In this document: positions 1 through 14,300 of the stretch, piece after piece
Position numbering within the stretch: the stretch's first letter is position 1
How the letters are laid out: every line of letters starts with the position of its first letter
NCBI GenBank assembly: GCA_947561395.2
Contig: OX387183.1
Span: 6,567,883-6,631,882 of the forward strand
DNA: 64,000 bases
DNA from: Buxus sempervirens
Lineage: Eukaryota > Streptophyta > Magnoliopsida > Buxales > Buxaceae
Direction of reading: 5' to 3'
Program-made: the position numbers and the translations under genes
The notes under the pieces: generated by a model
Seen by the model: only the letters and a program-made list of their open reading frames with translations
Database searches by the model: none
Told to the model about the DNA's origin: nothing

Positions 1-1640
1 GAAAGGGTAGAGAAGAAGCTAGCTTTATGGAAAAGGGACTATCTTTCTTTTGGGGGCAGAATTATATTGATAAAGGCGGTTCTTGCGAATTTACCGGTCT
101 ACTTTATGTCCTTGTTCCATATGCCTAATAGAGAGGTGAAAGTCATTGAAAAAACTCAAAGGAATTTTCTTTGGGAGAGGGGGGGAAAAGAAGCATCATC
201 TTGTGGGGTGGGATAAGGTTTGCTTGGGAAAAGAGCAGGGGGGCCTCAGTTTGGGCAAGGTGGCTACCCGGAACTCCTCTCTTCTTGCTAAGTGGTTGTG
301 GCGCTTCAGCACAGAAAAAGAAAGTTTATGGCGTCTGGTTATTACTAGCAAATATGGTAACAATGATAATGGATGGTTCGTTAACCAGAGAGCACGTCCA
401 TCTGGAAATTGTCCGTGGAAGGACATCATGAGATTAGCATCCTCGTTCTATCCTCGTGTCAAATTGAGTATTGGGTCTGGGGTGTCTATTCGTTTCTGGA
501 AGGATTTGTGGTGGGGTAGTTGCTTATTATCGACTAAATTCCGTCGTCTATTTCCTATTGTCCTCAATCCAAATGCTTCTGTCGCCAAAGTCCTATCCTG
601 GACTCCTTCTGGTATATCATGGAACCTTCGTCCTCCCGAAGTAGAAGAAATTGCTGTGATGTTAAATACTTTTAAGGAGGTGGTGATTGACCCTTTAGGT
701 TATGATAAGGTTACTTGGTCTCTATCTCCTTCTGGCTATTACTCTTGCAAATCTTTTTTCAGTTATATAAGCCAGAATCCTTCATACACTAGTGTGCCTT
801 TCCCTGTGTCTAGGCTATGGAAGCCCAAGGTACCTCTTAAGATCAAAGCTTTTTTGTGGACGGCCCTTTTGTATAAAATTAACACCACTGATCGAAACCA
901 GAAAAGATGGAAGACGAATGCCCTGTCCCCGCAGGTGTGCTTTATGTGTATGGAAGTAGGGGAGAGCATTGATCATTTGTTTGTTCAGTGCCAATTTGCA
1001 AGAGCCGTGTGGATGCGGATGTTACAGATGATTGAGGTGTCATGGGTTCTACCTGCGACATTTCAGGATTGCTTTGTTCAATGGCAGATGGGGGGATTGG
1101 GGAGAAGATGCCATACCATGTATAGAGTAGCGTTCCATGCTGTTGTGTGGTCTATATGGTTGGAGCGAAATGGAAGGATCTTCCGGGATAGTCGGTCGAC
1201 GGTAGACCAGGTGATATGGAGTATTCAGATAGCAGTGGCATCATGGGTTTCGATTCTTCCAGAGTTTATGGATATTTCATTTTCAGATATAGTCAGGGAG
1301 TGGCATAGATGGTGCTACTCCACATCTACTGTGGAGGGGAGTTCGGTAAGAGGGATGGGTTCACAATTACCATGGGATGTTGGGTAGTTCTGGTGGAAGG
1401 TGGTCGTCCTTGGCACATTATTGAACGTCTTGTTTCGTAATGAGCCAAGATTCGTTGTGGATATGAGCATTGATAGAGGGTGGTACTCATTTCTTGGGGG
1501 GCTTTTTGTGGTTGGTGTATAGGAGGTTTATGGTCATGTTGACATCCGCACGGATTTGTGTGCGTTATACAGTTCTCTTTCTTTACTCATATATATATAT
1601 ACAAACATCTACATTACTAATCAAAAAATAATAATTAAAG
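1..1640 (+). mobile_element. L1-type LINE (family 1), 3' half of ORF2, degenerate
   Basis: It begins inside the reverse transcriptase thumb ([34 protein letters not shown]) in one frame. A frameshift at the G run near 175-185 moves it into a second frame, open to 1387. That frame carries the zinc-binding reverse-transcriptase C-terminus ([38 protein letters not shown]). The 3' UTR ends in a TA run, then CATTACTAATCAAAAAATAA near 1611-1632. It lies antisense in NRPA1 intron 15; its 5' end is outside the window. Confidence 0.88.
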
Positions 1641-1783
1641 AAAAATAAATAATTTACAGGGCGATAAATGAAAATTATCAAATAGAAAATCATTTTTTGG
1701 ATTCAAATATTGCTTATCAGCGACAAGAATTAGCAATAAAGAACATGGTCAATTTGGTGTTTTTAATAACTTTTTTTATCTGA

Positions 1784-2010
1784 GAACAAAGTAAGGTCTC
1801 CAAATGTTCTCTTTAAATATTCGCTTAGCTTAGCCCTTCATTGGGCATCAACTGCAGAGTCTTGTAAAGGTTTGATGCTTAATGATGATCTAGTGTGTGA
1901 AAGTTTTCGTGACTTGTACAGCTTAGTCATGGGGGAGTTGTACACCTTTGGTGTACAAGTTTGTATCCGTTTTTGCTATTATTAATAAATTTATTACCGA
2001 TAAAAAAAAA
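1784..2010 (+). mobile_element. 5'-truncated L1 (family 2) 3' end with perfect TSD
   Basis: A 227-bp insert flanked by identical 17-bp copies TAACTTTTTTTATCTGA at 1767-1783 and 2011-2027. It holds the tail of ORF2 and a 3' UTR with the hairpin TTGTACACC-TTT-GGTGTACAA (1938-1958), and ends ATTACCGAT + poly(A). It is close in order and wording to the copy at 49.03-49.29 kb. Confidence 0.9.
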
Positions 2011-2126
2011 TAACTTTTTTTATCTGATAGTAATCATGCCCCAGGTTGTAAGCTTTTAATTCTTCAATATATGTTTCAAGAAATGATTAAAGTCAAGCAT
2101 AATGACATTCAACACAATCAACCTAC

Positions 2127-2332
2127 CATACCACCTTTAGCTCCAGCGGTGGTCATTAGAGAAAGGCAGTTCTTTGGGAAGGGCTTCATTAACCCTTTGG
2201 GTATTAGGTCGTTGTTAACTGTGGAAGTTAGCCGGTTAAGAGCACTAGACATCATCCTATCCAAGCGCGTCACTGCAGACTCTCCATTACTGCGAATAGC
2301 TTTTTCTACCTCTCTCTGAAGTTTCACCAAAT
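2127..2332 (-). CDS. NRPA1: NRPA1 exon 15 (residues 853-921)
   Basis: It encodes [20 protein letters not shown] and onward to [20 protein letters not shown], the conserved lead-in to the bridge-helix region. The acceptor is CCTTAG|ATTTGG; the donor ATG|GTAGGT at 2126 is the last one seen. The next exon is left of the window. Confidence 0.9.
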
Positions 2333-5300
2333 CTAAGGAAAAAGAAACCCAAAAAATCAAAATAAAGGCCGCTTAGGTATGATATATAACATATCAATAA
2401 AAAGTGTATATTTTTACAATAAAGATGCATAATTCACCAATGGCAAACCTACAAGAATTACAAGACCAAACATGAGGAAAGAGAATTACTGCATTTCAAA
2501 TGTGTCAATAATGACTACTTACAGAATAAACAGTCTGAATGTATATTTGCAAGAAATTATTCCATAAAAGACATAACAAATGTAATTCTTCAGGAACGGA
2601 ATCAAATCATAAATTTCATACAAGAAAAGGTATTGGTACAACAAATATTAGGGATGAGAATAGAAACCTGCTACGAAACATTCCTATTCAAAAACCATTT
2701 TTCTGTGCAAACCTGAAGCGAAACCAAAAAGTAGATGTTGGGTTAAATCATATCATCAGACACTGCTGATTATTGAAGATTGCAATTCAACAAAACAGAT
2801 TCCTATGAGAAGGTGTAACATAAAATGTGTGGCTTGGGTTTGAAACACAACTTGGCCAAAGAGATTGGGATGGTTATATGTAAAGAAACAGTATGAGGCA
2901 TGTCTGCGGCAACAGATTCTTTGAGAGTATGCATATAACTTTACAGACAAAGATTTTTCAAAGACCTCTACATGCTTTCCAGAACATTGACTTGATTGTG
3001 CCATGCACACATTGAATGCAAACTGGATGAGAAATCCCAGGTAAGGAAATATTAAGGATGTATGGAAGAAACATATTTTAAGAATCATAAAGAAATAATT
3101 CCAGCCTGTTACAAAAACATGAAGTAATGTTTAACTTGGGCAGGTCTTTAGCCATAAAATGAGAAAGTCAAAAAGATGAATTCTCAAAGAAGTCAAAGTT
3201 TCATCACCTTCATCAGGAAAATCTGTGAAGTTGTTTTGTTTCTATAGGCCTTTTTCTTTTATGAACCCTCAGCAAGAGGTATATTCAAAACGGATATTTT
3301 GCCCCTTGAAGGCTTTCTCCTTGTAATTAATAACAAAAAAGATTTACACTCATTAAGGCATCATCCTTGTAGCCGCTAATCAAGATAAACACAATTTATT
3401 CATGTTTGAACCATATGCTCCAGTAAATTATGAGATGTCAACCTTTCGACCATGTCCTTCCCAGTCCCCAATCATTTTAAAAGCTTCAGCTAAACTACAA
3501 GACACCTTACTTGTTTAGTCATAAATCTCTGATTCACACGACTAAACCTTCTCAATCATCTGCCCTTAAATTATCACCAATTATGGTTATTAAAATTTCC
3601 CTCTTATGCATTGATTTCAAGTTTTGTCTTTCTGACTCTTTCATGGTCTTGTTGTTCACCCAGTAGAACATCTTATTGAAAGAATTACACTAAAGAAAAC
3701 ATTTTGTAAGACATAAATGAAGAATCAAAGCAACAACATGAAGCAATTGTTCTGGCAAAATTAGAAAATTCAAGGAGATTATGCCAATCTTAGACGTAAA
3801 TGAAGAATCAAATCCCATCCATTCTCCACCACATCATGGATTCTAGCATTAACCTTATGCCATGGAGAAAGTTTGCCAATATTGATCTCGATATCTAGAC
3901 CTCAACTGCCAAATAACTAAAAGCTTTCAAAACCCATCCCCCCACCCAAAAAAAAAAAAAAATTCACATCGAAAATCTCCTTGAATTTTCTCTCAAGAGG
4001 CAATTACCAGTCTCAATATCCTACATAAGGACACAAGTCATTTTTTGAGAGTTGACAGGTGGGGTTGTATACAGTGGACCTTGATTTTTTTTGTTTTTGA
4101 GGTCCAATTGGTGGTGAAAGAATGCTTGTAGAGGATTATGTTGTTTTGAGTGGTTGATTGTACACTCCATACTTTCATATTTACATATATATATAAATAT
4201 ATACATCTTCATTATTCATCAAAAAAAAAAATAAGGACACAAAATATACTGGTAGATTGGCTATAGCGGACTCAATAAGTGCAATCCATACCTTGAAAGA
4301 AAGATAATTCCCTTACCAAAAAGCCAATATCTATGGACATCTCTTACGAATTTGTATGTTATGCCTATAGAAGTTAAAACTTGTCTTGGAACCACGATTG
4401 AATATCTCCAATCAAACCACAACTATTTGTTGCGTGCTTACATTTATTTCAGGATCTGACTTATAATGCATAGTATATTAGCTTTTAATCAAAATACCTT
4501 CCATGAATTTTTTTGAAGTTTAAAATATCCACACTAAAACATGCCTATATATGCATGTCTTACTTATCCAAAATAATTGTTACTAATAAAGTCAATTGTT
4601 TGAAAGTCAAAATGCCTAGATTATTACGAAAAAATTTTCAATTTAGAATAATTTTTTTCCTAATATGTATCTATGGATAGGAGATTGAGCTTCAATCATA
4701 CACTCGATGACTAGTAAAAATTATGGAGATTGCACTTCAATCATACACTCAATGACTAGTAAAAATTATGGACATTGCGCTTCAATCATACACTTGATGA
4801 CTAAGAAGGTCCAAGGTTCATGGGGACTGTCACATTTGATCCTCAAGACAAGGTCTTTAGCTCTTGAAATGAATGCCTCATTCATGAAAGTGCCAAGACC
4901 TCCCAATTGCCTAACAGACTTTCTAGCTTAGAGGAGGGCTGGTAAAACCGATTTGTTTGTAGGAGTGCCCCACGAAAATATGCTTGTTTAGTTCAGACTC
5001 TTCCCTATTCTGTATTTCTCTCTTCTGTCCACATTTGGTTTCTCATTTTGTTATTTTCTACCTATAGTTTCATTCTGGGGTGTTTCAAGCAGAGAGATGT
5101 CTCTATTTGTTTTTTTCCTATGTTATTTGTGCTGCTCTGCTTCTTTTTTATCAGTTCATGTTGTGTTCTTTATTTCTCTTCAGTTTCTGCTGTTTCGATT
5201 CTTCAGGAACAACCCTTGTACTGCCTTTTATTTATGAATGAAATTCCTACTTTGCTGATCAAAAAATTTTTTTTGATTTTATACTTCTCTTGATATTTCT

Positions 5301-8300
5301 CTCAATATTTGTGAATTTGAAAGGGTATGGTATATCTCTCATTGTTGGACATAAAATAAGAGCTAGATGGCTCAACTATAGAAAAGCACCTAAGCCCTAT
5401 CCAATCAACATGTATCACTTGAACTAAAATTAAAATTTTATACAAAAACTATGAGGCTATGAAGTAGAATTTTGGGCTACAAGGAAGAAATAGATTCATA
5501 TGACAAGTGCTATTAAGACGTGAATGTTGGGGAGCATGTTCAGAATGACTGCGACAGAAAAGCTTAAAGGACCATAACCCCATGTAAGTTCCTCCTCCAA
5601 AGCAAGGTCCTAGGATAGATATTTCCAAATAAGAGATAAGGGAAAATGCATTAAAACGGTTTAGGATTGTATGTAAGAGAGCTTGAAAGATAGTTGTGAG
5701 AAAACAAGGGGAAAATTGAAGGATCTAAGAGAGAGAGAGAGAGAGGAAAAAAAAAGCCTCAGTGGAGTCAGACGAAAGTACTTAAATTTAAATGCATATA
5801 ATCTTATTGTAGATATGGTTATGAAAGGCTGGGATAGCCGAACAAGATTACATTGCCAAACACAACTAATTGGAAGAATACATTCTGTTATTGTTAACTA
5901 GGCAAATGCTTTAGAAGTACAGAAACTTCATTTGATACTCAAAACCATGAAACTTGAAACAATCACTAATATGAAAGACTGTAACCCAATGTGTCTCACC
6001 AGTCTGGAAGGATTGAACTAGCAATAAATTTAGCCTCTGGTTTGCACAAAGTGGACACACTCAAACTCTCACCCGCATAATCATGCAAGCAGCCTGAGGC
6101 CATTACCATCACAGCAAGTGGTGATCCCTAATATGCACTTCTAACTTTTATAATTTAATCCATTCCTCCATGTTTAATATTTATTTGTATCTTAGTCTTT
6201 TATATAAAATGCTTGATTATGATGTTCAAACCTCACGCCATTATGGATACACTTCACGCATTAGTAGAGCAGGATTTCTTGCTCACAACCTTAAGCTGCA
6301 TTTGGATACTAAGAAAACACGTCATGGTATTCCAGTATTTACTGCTGAGTTTCCTCGAGTTTTTTGCCCTCCTAATCAGGATACATTTTAGGAATAAAAC
6401 TTTATCACAATTTCTTAAAAGCATCAGAACCCACATACTTTCCCACCATCCAATCTCCCGCATTCTCCCAATATCCAAATGCAGCCTTAGTGTTTGATAA
6501 CAAGGATATGAAAACTGCTATAAAAAAGGATAATTATTTTGTTAACCAACCATGAATTGCCAAATCCTGCTCCAACAATGACAAAATATATTAAGGGCAA
6601 AACTAAATGCATATCAATAACCCTTATCCTCTCCATCATACCTTACTTTTCCAATTAAAACCTCCTTAAAATTAAGCAAGAAGAATGTCTAAACACACAC
6701 GCACAGAGTGGGGGGAGAGAGGGAGAGAGAGAGAGATATCATGTAAATCTCTAAACAATAAGAAGAATGCAAATATAATTGTTCACAAGAACATCTCAAG
6801 AATGTAAATATAATTGTTCACAAGAACATCTCAAAGGCTGCAGTTTTGCTTCAGGCCACTGAAAAGAAAACAATATCGTGAACTCATCATACCCTGCATA
6901 ATTTTTCAAACACCAATAACTTTCAAGAGAAGAGCTTAATGACAATGTAAATTAAGCCACTGAAACCCATCCAACATTAAATAGTGAATAATACAAGAAT
7001 ATAAAATATATACAATTTTGACAACAGATTTTCACTCGTAACAAGATTTTGGGATGAAGCCATACCAATGTCACCATCCTTTGACCCAATAAATTGATAA
7101 TGAACATCTTCACCAATTTTTTCACTGGTTTCAAGTTTCTTACTCCTTTCCATATCCGCACGGTGCACTGTCAAAAGGTCATCTACTCCACACGTGAATC
7201 CATGCATCTGAATCATAACCAATGTGGTAAAATTAAAGTTGCAATCAAAACAGAATAGATGCATAACAAGTCCAGTCAATAAGGGGAAGCTAACCTGCAA
7301 GAAAACAGTAAATAAGCGACTTAATACAGAAAGTAAAATTCCTGCTATGTCTGAACCATAGAGCTCCTGCACCGTGTGAACCAAACCATATTTTCCGAAC
7401 TGAGCCTTGTCAATCACCCCATGAACAAACTCATTATTCCGGATGAGTAACTTCACTTCACCACTTCCGCTTCCAAAATATTCCCCAGGAATCTTTCCAC
7501 ATGATTTGACAGTAAAAGGTGTGCGGTCTCTGGTTATATGATTTAGCACTGTAGTTATCACCTATAAAGCCACAAGAAAATGAAAATGATTCAGCTAGAA
7601 AACTGTTGCTTGCATATCACCATATCTGATGCCTTAATACAGCTCATTCACAGAGATTCTTGAGGCTTTATTATAGTGGCACTTCATTTTATGAGCCCAA
7701 TACTTTCTTTACAAATCTTTCCTCAATTCAAAATTTAATGCTCAAATTAATATAAATCAAGAACACAACACTTTCTGAATTTTAACCTGTTTTCCTGTCC
7801 ACAGAGGCTCCGGCTTCCAAATTGCAGGTGGGAGGGGTTGTATCTCATCTTCATCATTCAGGGAAGAAATTTTTTGGCCAGGTTTGCCATCACAACCTGA
7901 TCTAGTGGAAGTTATACCAGAACCATATAGAAGCTGATTGTATTCATCCCAAGTTAAAAATGTGTCCTTCTTGGTAAGAAGTACAGCACTTACAATGTGG
8001 TCCTTAAGAATAAATCAGAAAAGAAGAAGCAATAATCAGCACATAAACAAAAATATGGAACAAGAAGTAATGTAAAATTTCTTAAATGTTCAATTGACAA
8101 TTGAATATCAATCCCAAAATTAAACCTGAATCAAGCCTCTGATAGGATCACCACTTGTTGGAACAACATATTGATTATTTGCATTCACAATGTTGAAAGC
8201 TTCTGCACGCGAAATTTCATCTTGGGGAAAATGAACATTCATCTCATCACCATCAAAATCAGCATTATAGGTACTAAAAACAGAACAGTATGTCAGTCCT

Positions 8301-11300
8301 CGATGCATTACCATGCATGAATAACTAATATCAACAGCTACAGCAAGGCAAAAAAATAAAAGAGGAAAAAAAAAACTTCAATGCCAAAAATAAATCAACC
8401 TGCAATTTGCATAGTGCATACGAATCGTTTTTTGGTCTTTCAAAACACGAACAAAATGTGCCATTATACCTGGCTTGTGAAGTGTAGGCTGTTAAAAACA
8501 GAGAGTCAAATAAAACTGAAAAACAAAACAGCACTATAAAATTTGACATACAATTTTCATGATAAACAAATTTTTATTCAGAGAAAAAAAGAAATAGCAC
8601 AAAGATATTCGACATAAAAGAAACAAGAAAATTCATAATTCCAATAGAACCAAAAAATCAAGTAAGGGTTCATTTAATTCAAGTTCGGGTTCAAATCTTA
8701 TATTTCTCAATTTGAATTTCTAAAAACATGGAAAAAATTATGAACGAGAAATATATCAATAAACAATATTATTTAGCTTTATGTTAACAAAACTGTCCTT
8801 AAATCATCCAAATTTCATTATTGAATACCATATATTGATACGACTAATGATGAACCATTTACAGAAGATACAAATGCCATCATTGCAGGCAAACAACATA
8901 TCTAACTTACCATAGACAGAACTAACCTCAAAATCAAATAACGAACTTCTGTGCAATAATTAGCTCAGTCACTTGAGCAGCTTCCTCACCCCAAAAAAAT
9001 AAATAGTAAGTGCAAATTGAGATCAATAAAGTCAAGACTTGATTGAAAAAGTTTTTTTCTGAAAACATTCTAAAAACCAAAAACTTTTTAAATTGTTTTT
9101 GTGTCCAGAAAACAGGTCCCATTTGATAACAATTAGCCAAACTCCATTACGATTTAAAAATCAACAAAAATTCATTCGGTAATTCAAATAATCAGGATCT
9201 AGAAACTGTCTGTGATGATGTCGGTGGTATTGGTTGTTGTTGTGGTGGTGGTGGTGGTAGTGGCAGTCGCAATGGTAGTGGTGGTGGTAGTTGTAGTGGT
9301 AGTTCGAGGTAATCATAGTGCTAGGATGTGGTGGTGGAGGCGGTAGTAATGGTGATGATGGTGATGGTTGTGGCAATAGTAGTTGGTGGTGGTATTGACG
9401 ATGGTAACCATGGTGGTGTTGGTGATGATAGTTGAAGTGGTGGAAGTAGCAATGGTGTTGGTGATAGAGATTAGTTGTTGCAATGGTGGCATTGTCAGGG
9501 CTAGTCATAATGATGGTTGTTCTTACTGATGGAGGTGGAGGCAATGGTGGTGGTTGTGGTGATTGTGGCAGTCTTAGCGGTGGTGATGGTGTGGCAGTGG
9601 AGGTAACGGCTATCAAGATTTGGAAGTGGTAAAACTAAATTTTCACTTGTGCATCTATGTCCACAGGAGAGAGAAGAGTTGTTCTTATGTCTGGGAGATC
9701 ATCATAAGACCTAGATGTTACAAAAGCTAGTCCCTAGAAATTGATGATGGACCTAGCAAACCTTTTTTTAGTGAATAATGGAGATGTATATATGTGCGTG
9801 CGTGCGTGTGTGTGTGTGTGTATGCGTGTATATACTACAAGGTTTACTGTTTCGATGCTACATGAAACCAAAACGCTGAAAAAATCAACAGACAAAAACT
9901 AGGAATTTTTTAATTTTGGGAAAGTTTTGCCAAATTTTGTCAGCACGTCACACTATTTCGTCAACACGCCGACAAAAATCTCCAAATAAAATGGAAGAAA
10001 TTTGCGTTTCCCTCCCATTTCGCCTCGTTTCGCTTGGCACACCGCCCTGTTTCCCTGGAACACCAAGAAAAATCACCAAAAATGCAAATCGGCAATTTTC
10101 CTCCTACGAGGGCACCTGCTTATTTCAGGTGTGATTTCTAGAGGGGGCAGCATTTTATCTTCCCGTTTTCTTAGACTCTTTCACCTCGCCATGTCTCTTT
10201 AGTTAAGGAGGTTTTGTCTTGGTCCCCTTATGGCCTTTCTTTGAATCTCCTCTTTAGAAGGGATCTGAGACCCACAGACCTTAGTGAGCTCTCGTCTTCC
10301 TTTCTACTCCACGACATGTTTATGAATCATTCTAACTCTGACAAGAATATTTGGACCTTATTAAGGTTTATTTTCTACCAAGCCCTTTTTTGTTCTATAC
10401 AGCCTAATCTTTCTACTCCCTTAGCTCCTTTCCCACGTGACCTGTTACGGAATGGAAGCCAGCTCTCCTACCTAAAGTTAAAGCTTTCCTTTGGACAGTA
10501 ATTATTTACAAGACAAAATTGTTGACATCCTCCGAAGGAGGAAGAAGTTCATGGCTCTTTCCCGCTTTACCTGATTTCTTTGTTAGTCACAAGGCGAGAC
10601 GATTGATCATATATTCCTTTATTTCTAGAAACCAAGAAAAATGTGGTGCCATTTTCAGGCTACTTTTGTCAGGTGCTGCCAGATTCATCGCTACTTTTGT
10701 TTTCAATGTGGAGATCCCCCAAGAAAGGAAAAGAGAGCTTGTGTGCTTTACAGGTATCTTTTCCAAGACCGAGAGAAACAGGAAGATATTTGAGGATGGA
10801 AGCTCAGATGTGGGAAGGATAATTCAAGATATTAGCATCTTCGTAGCTTCTTGGGTCTCAATTTTACAAAAATTTAGTGGTATATCAATATCAGACATTG
10901 TTAGATGGTGGAAGGAGGTGCTACTCCCATAAATCTTCATCCTTGAAAGCAATTGGATGTCTTCTGCCTCTTGTTGGTTCCATTAAATTGAATTTTGATG
11001 GAACTTCATTGGGGAACCCCGGTCCTATAGGTGTGGGAAGGGTATTCAAAGACATAGAGGGCAGAACTTTTATTGGGTTTTCTAGGCCTAAGACAAAATT
11101 ATTTGCATGCCTAAAAGGTTTGGAGACAGTGAAAAAAGCAAGGTATTATGGGCTTGTAGTGGATGGAGATTGAACACCAATTATGAAACGGATGACTAAG
11201 GAGAGGTCCAATGTTCATGGAGACTGCCACATATAATCCTCAAGGCTATGGAATTAACGCCTTGTTTGTGAAAATGCCAAGATCGCCAATTCTTAATCGT

Positions 11301-14300
11301 TCTTGCTAGGGGGGTGCAATGACTTAATATATTCCTAGGAGTCCCCCATGAGGACATGCATATTTAATTTTGGCTCCTCTCTATAATGGATTTTCTCCTT
11401 TTCCTTCCTCTGTTTAGACTGTTTTCCTTGAATTCCTTCTCTTCCCCCAGTTGGTTTGTCTTGGATTATGGGATCTTTCTCTTTGTTTATTTCTCATTCA
11501 TAGCTTTTGTTGTCCAAATCACTTGAACCATTTGATTCAAATTGTAGAATCCAACTAGTAATAGGTAGAATTTTAATAAGTATGGACACAGAAGAGAGAG
11601 TCTTTATAGAAAGCTTCCTTCTTTAGTCACTTACAGATTTAACCCCATTCCATAAACTGGTATTTTAAGGAATCCAATTTTAAGCACACCAAAGAATCTT
11701 CTAAATTTTCTAACAATATCAGCAAGAATTACTAGGTGCTTGACAAAAGATATAGAATAACAAAAGGCTTGAAAGAATTAAAACCAATAATCCATTTATG
11801 GAAAACCTTTTTACCAGATAAATGAAGATATCTTGTTTTATATGTTAGAAAATAATTAAAAAATAGGAGTAAATAGCAGAAGTTTATATTTCCAAAAAAA
11901 AAAATTACAAATAAAACCAATCCATAGACGCTCATACAAGGGTTTGGAAGCAGCAAAACCAATAATTAATTAATCTAAGGTTTAAGCCAATAATAAATTA
12001 ATGCTTTGAGGATTGGATTGCTAACAATGTCAAACCATCACCCCAGGAGATGCTGTAATACCTCTTCGAAAAGCTTTCATTGGCGCTCTGGGAAACTAAA
12101 GGACAATGGTGCAACTTTATAGTCCAAGCTACAATTTAGTCTTTTTCCTTAACAACACTTGCCTTTGTATCAAACAATCAAGAGTTTTGTGAGGAAAATC
12201 AGCGGCAACATTTCCTTGCCATGCACTAACTCAAAGAAAGGGCATGGATACTATCAGAACCCCAATTTTGGGGGTTTAATTTGCAAAACAGAAAAAGGAA
12301 CTTTTTTGAAATAAAAGTTGGAAAACGGGGAAAAGTGAAATTTTCAAAATTAATTTTTGCACCCTGAACTTTTTAAAATAACAGAAAGGGAATTAATTTT
12401 TCAAATTTACAAAACCTAACCCCAAGTTTCCAACGAACATCCACTTTCTATTTTCAATCGTGGGTTGCTATTTTGCAACCCAAATCAGGGGGAAACCGCT
12501 CCAAATTGTTTCCCACGTTTAAAAAAGTTGATTAAGAGGGGAATAGAAGGTTTTGTAGAAGGATTTAACAAATCATTTCAAACTTTGGAAAGTTTCCTAA
12601 CAACTGGTGACAGTCGTTCCAATCTATTGTTCTCCCTCTCTTTTCTTGCTATTGGCTCTCTATTCTCCCTCTCTTCTTTTCTAGATTAGAAACTTCCTAA
12701 GAGGAAAGATTTCTTCTTTCCCTTTTGCTGTGATTCTCTCTCTCGAACCTACCAAAGGCAATCCGCCTCTATAAAATGGAGGCTTCCACCATTTCGGGAG
12801 AAGAAAAAAAGAGAGCTTCATCTATTCTTAGGAGATTTTCGGAACATGTTGGGAATTCTCGAGACTCCCTCTCTCTCGCAGAAAACCTCTCGCAACCTAT
12901 CTCTCTCTGTCGAAGTCTCCACTGGTGTGATTTCTCTTGCCACTGCAGCAACCTGGGATCTGTGGTGAACTTCCGAAGCTCCCTACAGAAAACCCTTCTC
13001 TGTCTCATTATCTCCTTCTGTGGAGGACGAACCCATTTCTGCTGGGAATTGTCGAAACCTCCAAGACACACAGACGGCTCTCTGAGTCGCTCATCCTCTC
13101 CTGGTTACAGCAGCATCTGCACATAGTACTCTCACTCTCTAGCGGCAGTCCAGCAATCGGCAGTTCACTTCTCTACTGCAAACGATTGTCCTTCATCTGT
13201 TCTTCTTACTCTCTCGAACTCAGGTAGGCCACTACCAACTTCCAAACTTATGCTTCTGTTGCTGATTCTAACAATCGGAAAATTTATTTGTGTACAGTAG
13301 TTATTTATTTTGTTCAAAAGAGAATTTTTGTATCCACTGTTGCAATGATATAAAATATGTTCATAGAAAGTTTTGGTTGATCTATTGGGTGTTGTTAACA
13401 TATTCATAGAGTTTGTTAAATTGGCTATCATGCTCAAATCTGATTAATTAATTCTAACGAGATGTATTGCAATTCTTTGACCCTTGAGTATGCCTACAGT
13501 AGCTAAGAGTAGTATATTGGGCTTTAGATAATTGGATTCTGTCCCTTTAAAATTCTTATCATTTTCCTATGTATAAAATCTAGAAACTTAAAAATTTTCC
13601 TTTTTAGGACATGTATGTATTTTTAGGGTTTGCACATGTAGTAACATTTAGAAAATTTAAGATTTGTGTAGGGTAGCAAATTTAGAAATGTTTCTTTTTT
13701 CGGATTTGTATTAGAAACTTTCCTTTTTGGTATATTTAATTTAAAAGCTTTCCTTTTTATTAGATTAGAAATTTGTAAATATTAAAATTTTGGAAACAAA
13801 TTCTCTTGTATAAAATCTAATAAATTTAGAAATATTTCCATTTTAGGATTATTATATTATCAAATTTAGAAACATGTAGAAAATTAGAGATTTTCCTTTT
13901 TTAGAACATTAGAAACTTTCCTTTTTAAATATTTAGAAATAATTACCTTGTATAAATTTTAACAAACTTAGAAATTTTCTTCTTTTAGATTTGTATATTA
14001 TCAAATTTAGAAACATTTAGAAAACTTCCTTTTTTAGAACATTAGAAACTTTCCTTTTTAAATATTTACAAACAATTACCTTGTATAAAATTTAACCAAC
14101 TTAGAAAATTTTATTTTTTTTAGATTTGTATATTATCAAATTTAGAAAATTAGAAACTTTCCTTTTAATAAATTTAGAAACTTTCCTTTTTAATAATTTA
14201 AAATTTGTAAATTAAGATTTTAGAAATAATTATCTTGTATAAAATTCAACAAACTTAGGAACTTTCCTTAGTATTTGTAAATATTTAAAATTTTGAAATT

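Noticed and set aside
9161-9616. Minus-strand 151-codon ORF rich in Pro, His, Tyr
   Set aside because: It is the translation of a GGT/GAT triplet tract; low complexity, no start context or family.
12465-13437. Overlapping ORFs of 74-116 codons on both strands
   Set aside because: They lie in the U3/R part of a solo LTR with matched TSDs and resemble no protein family.
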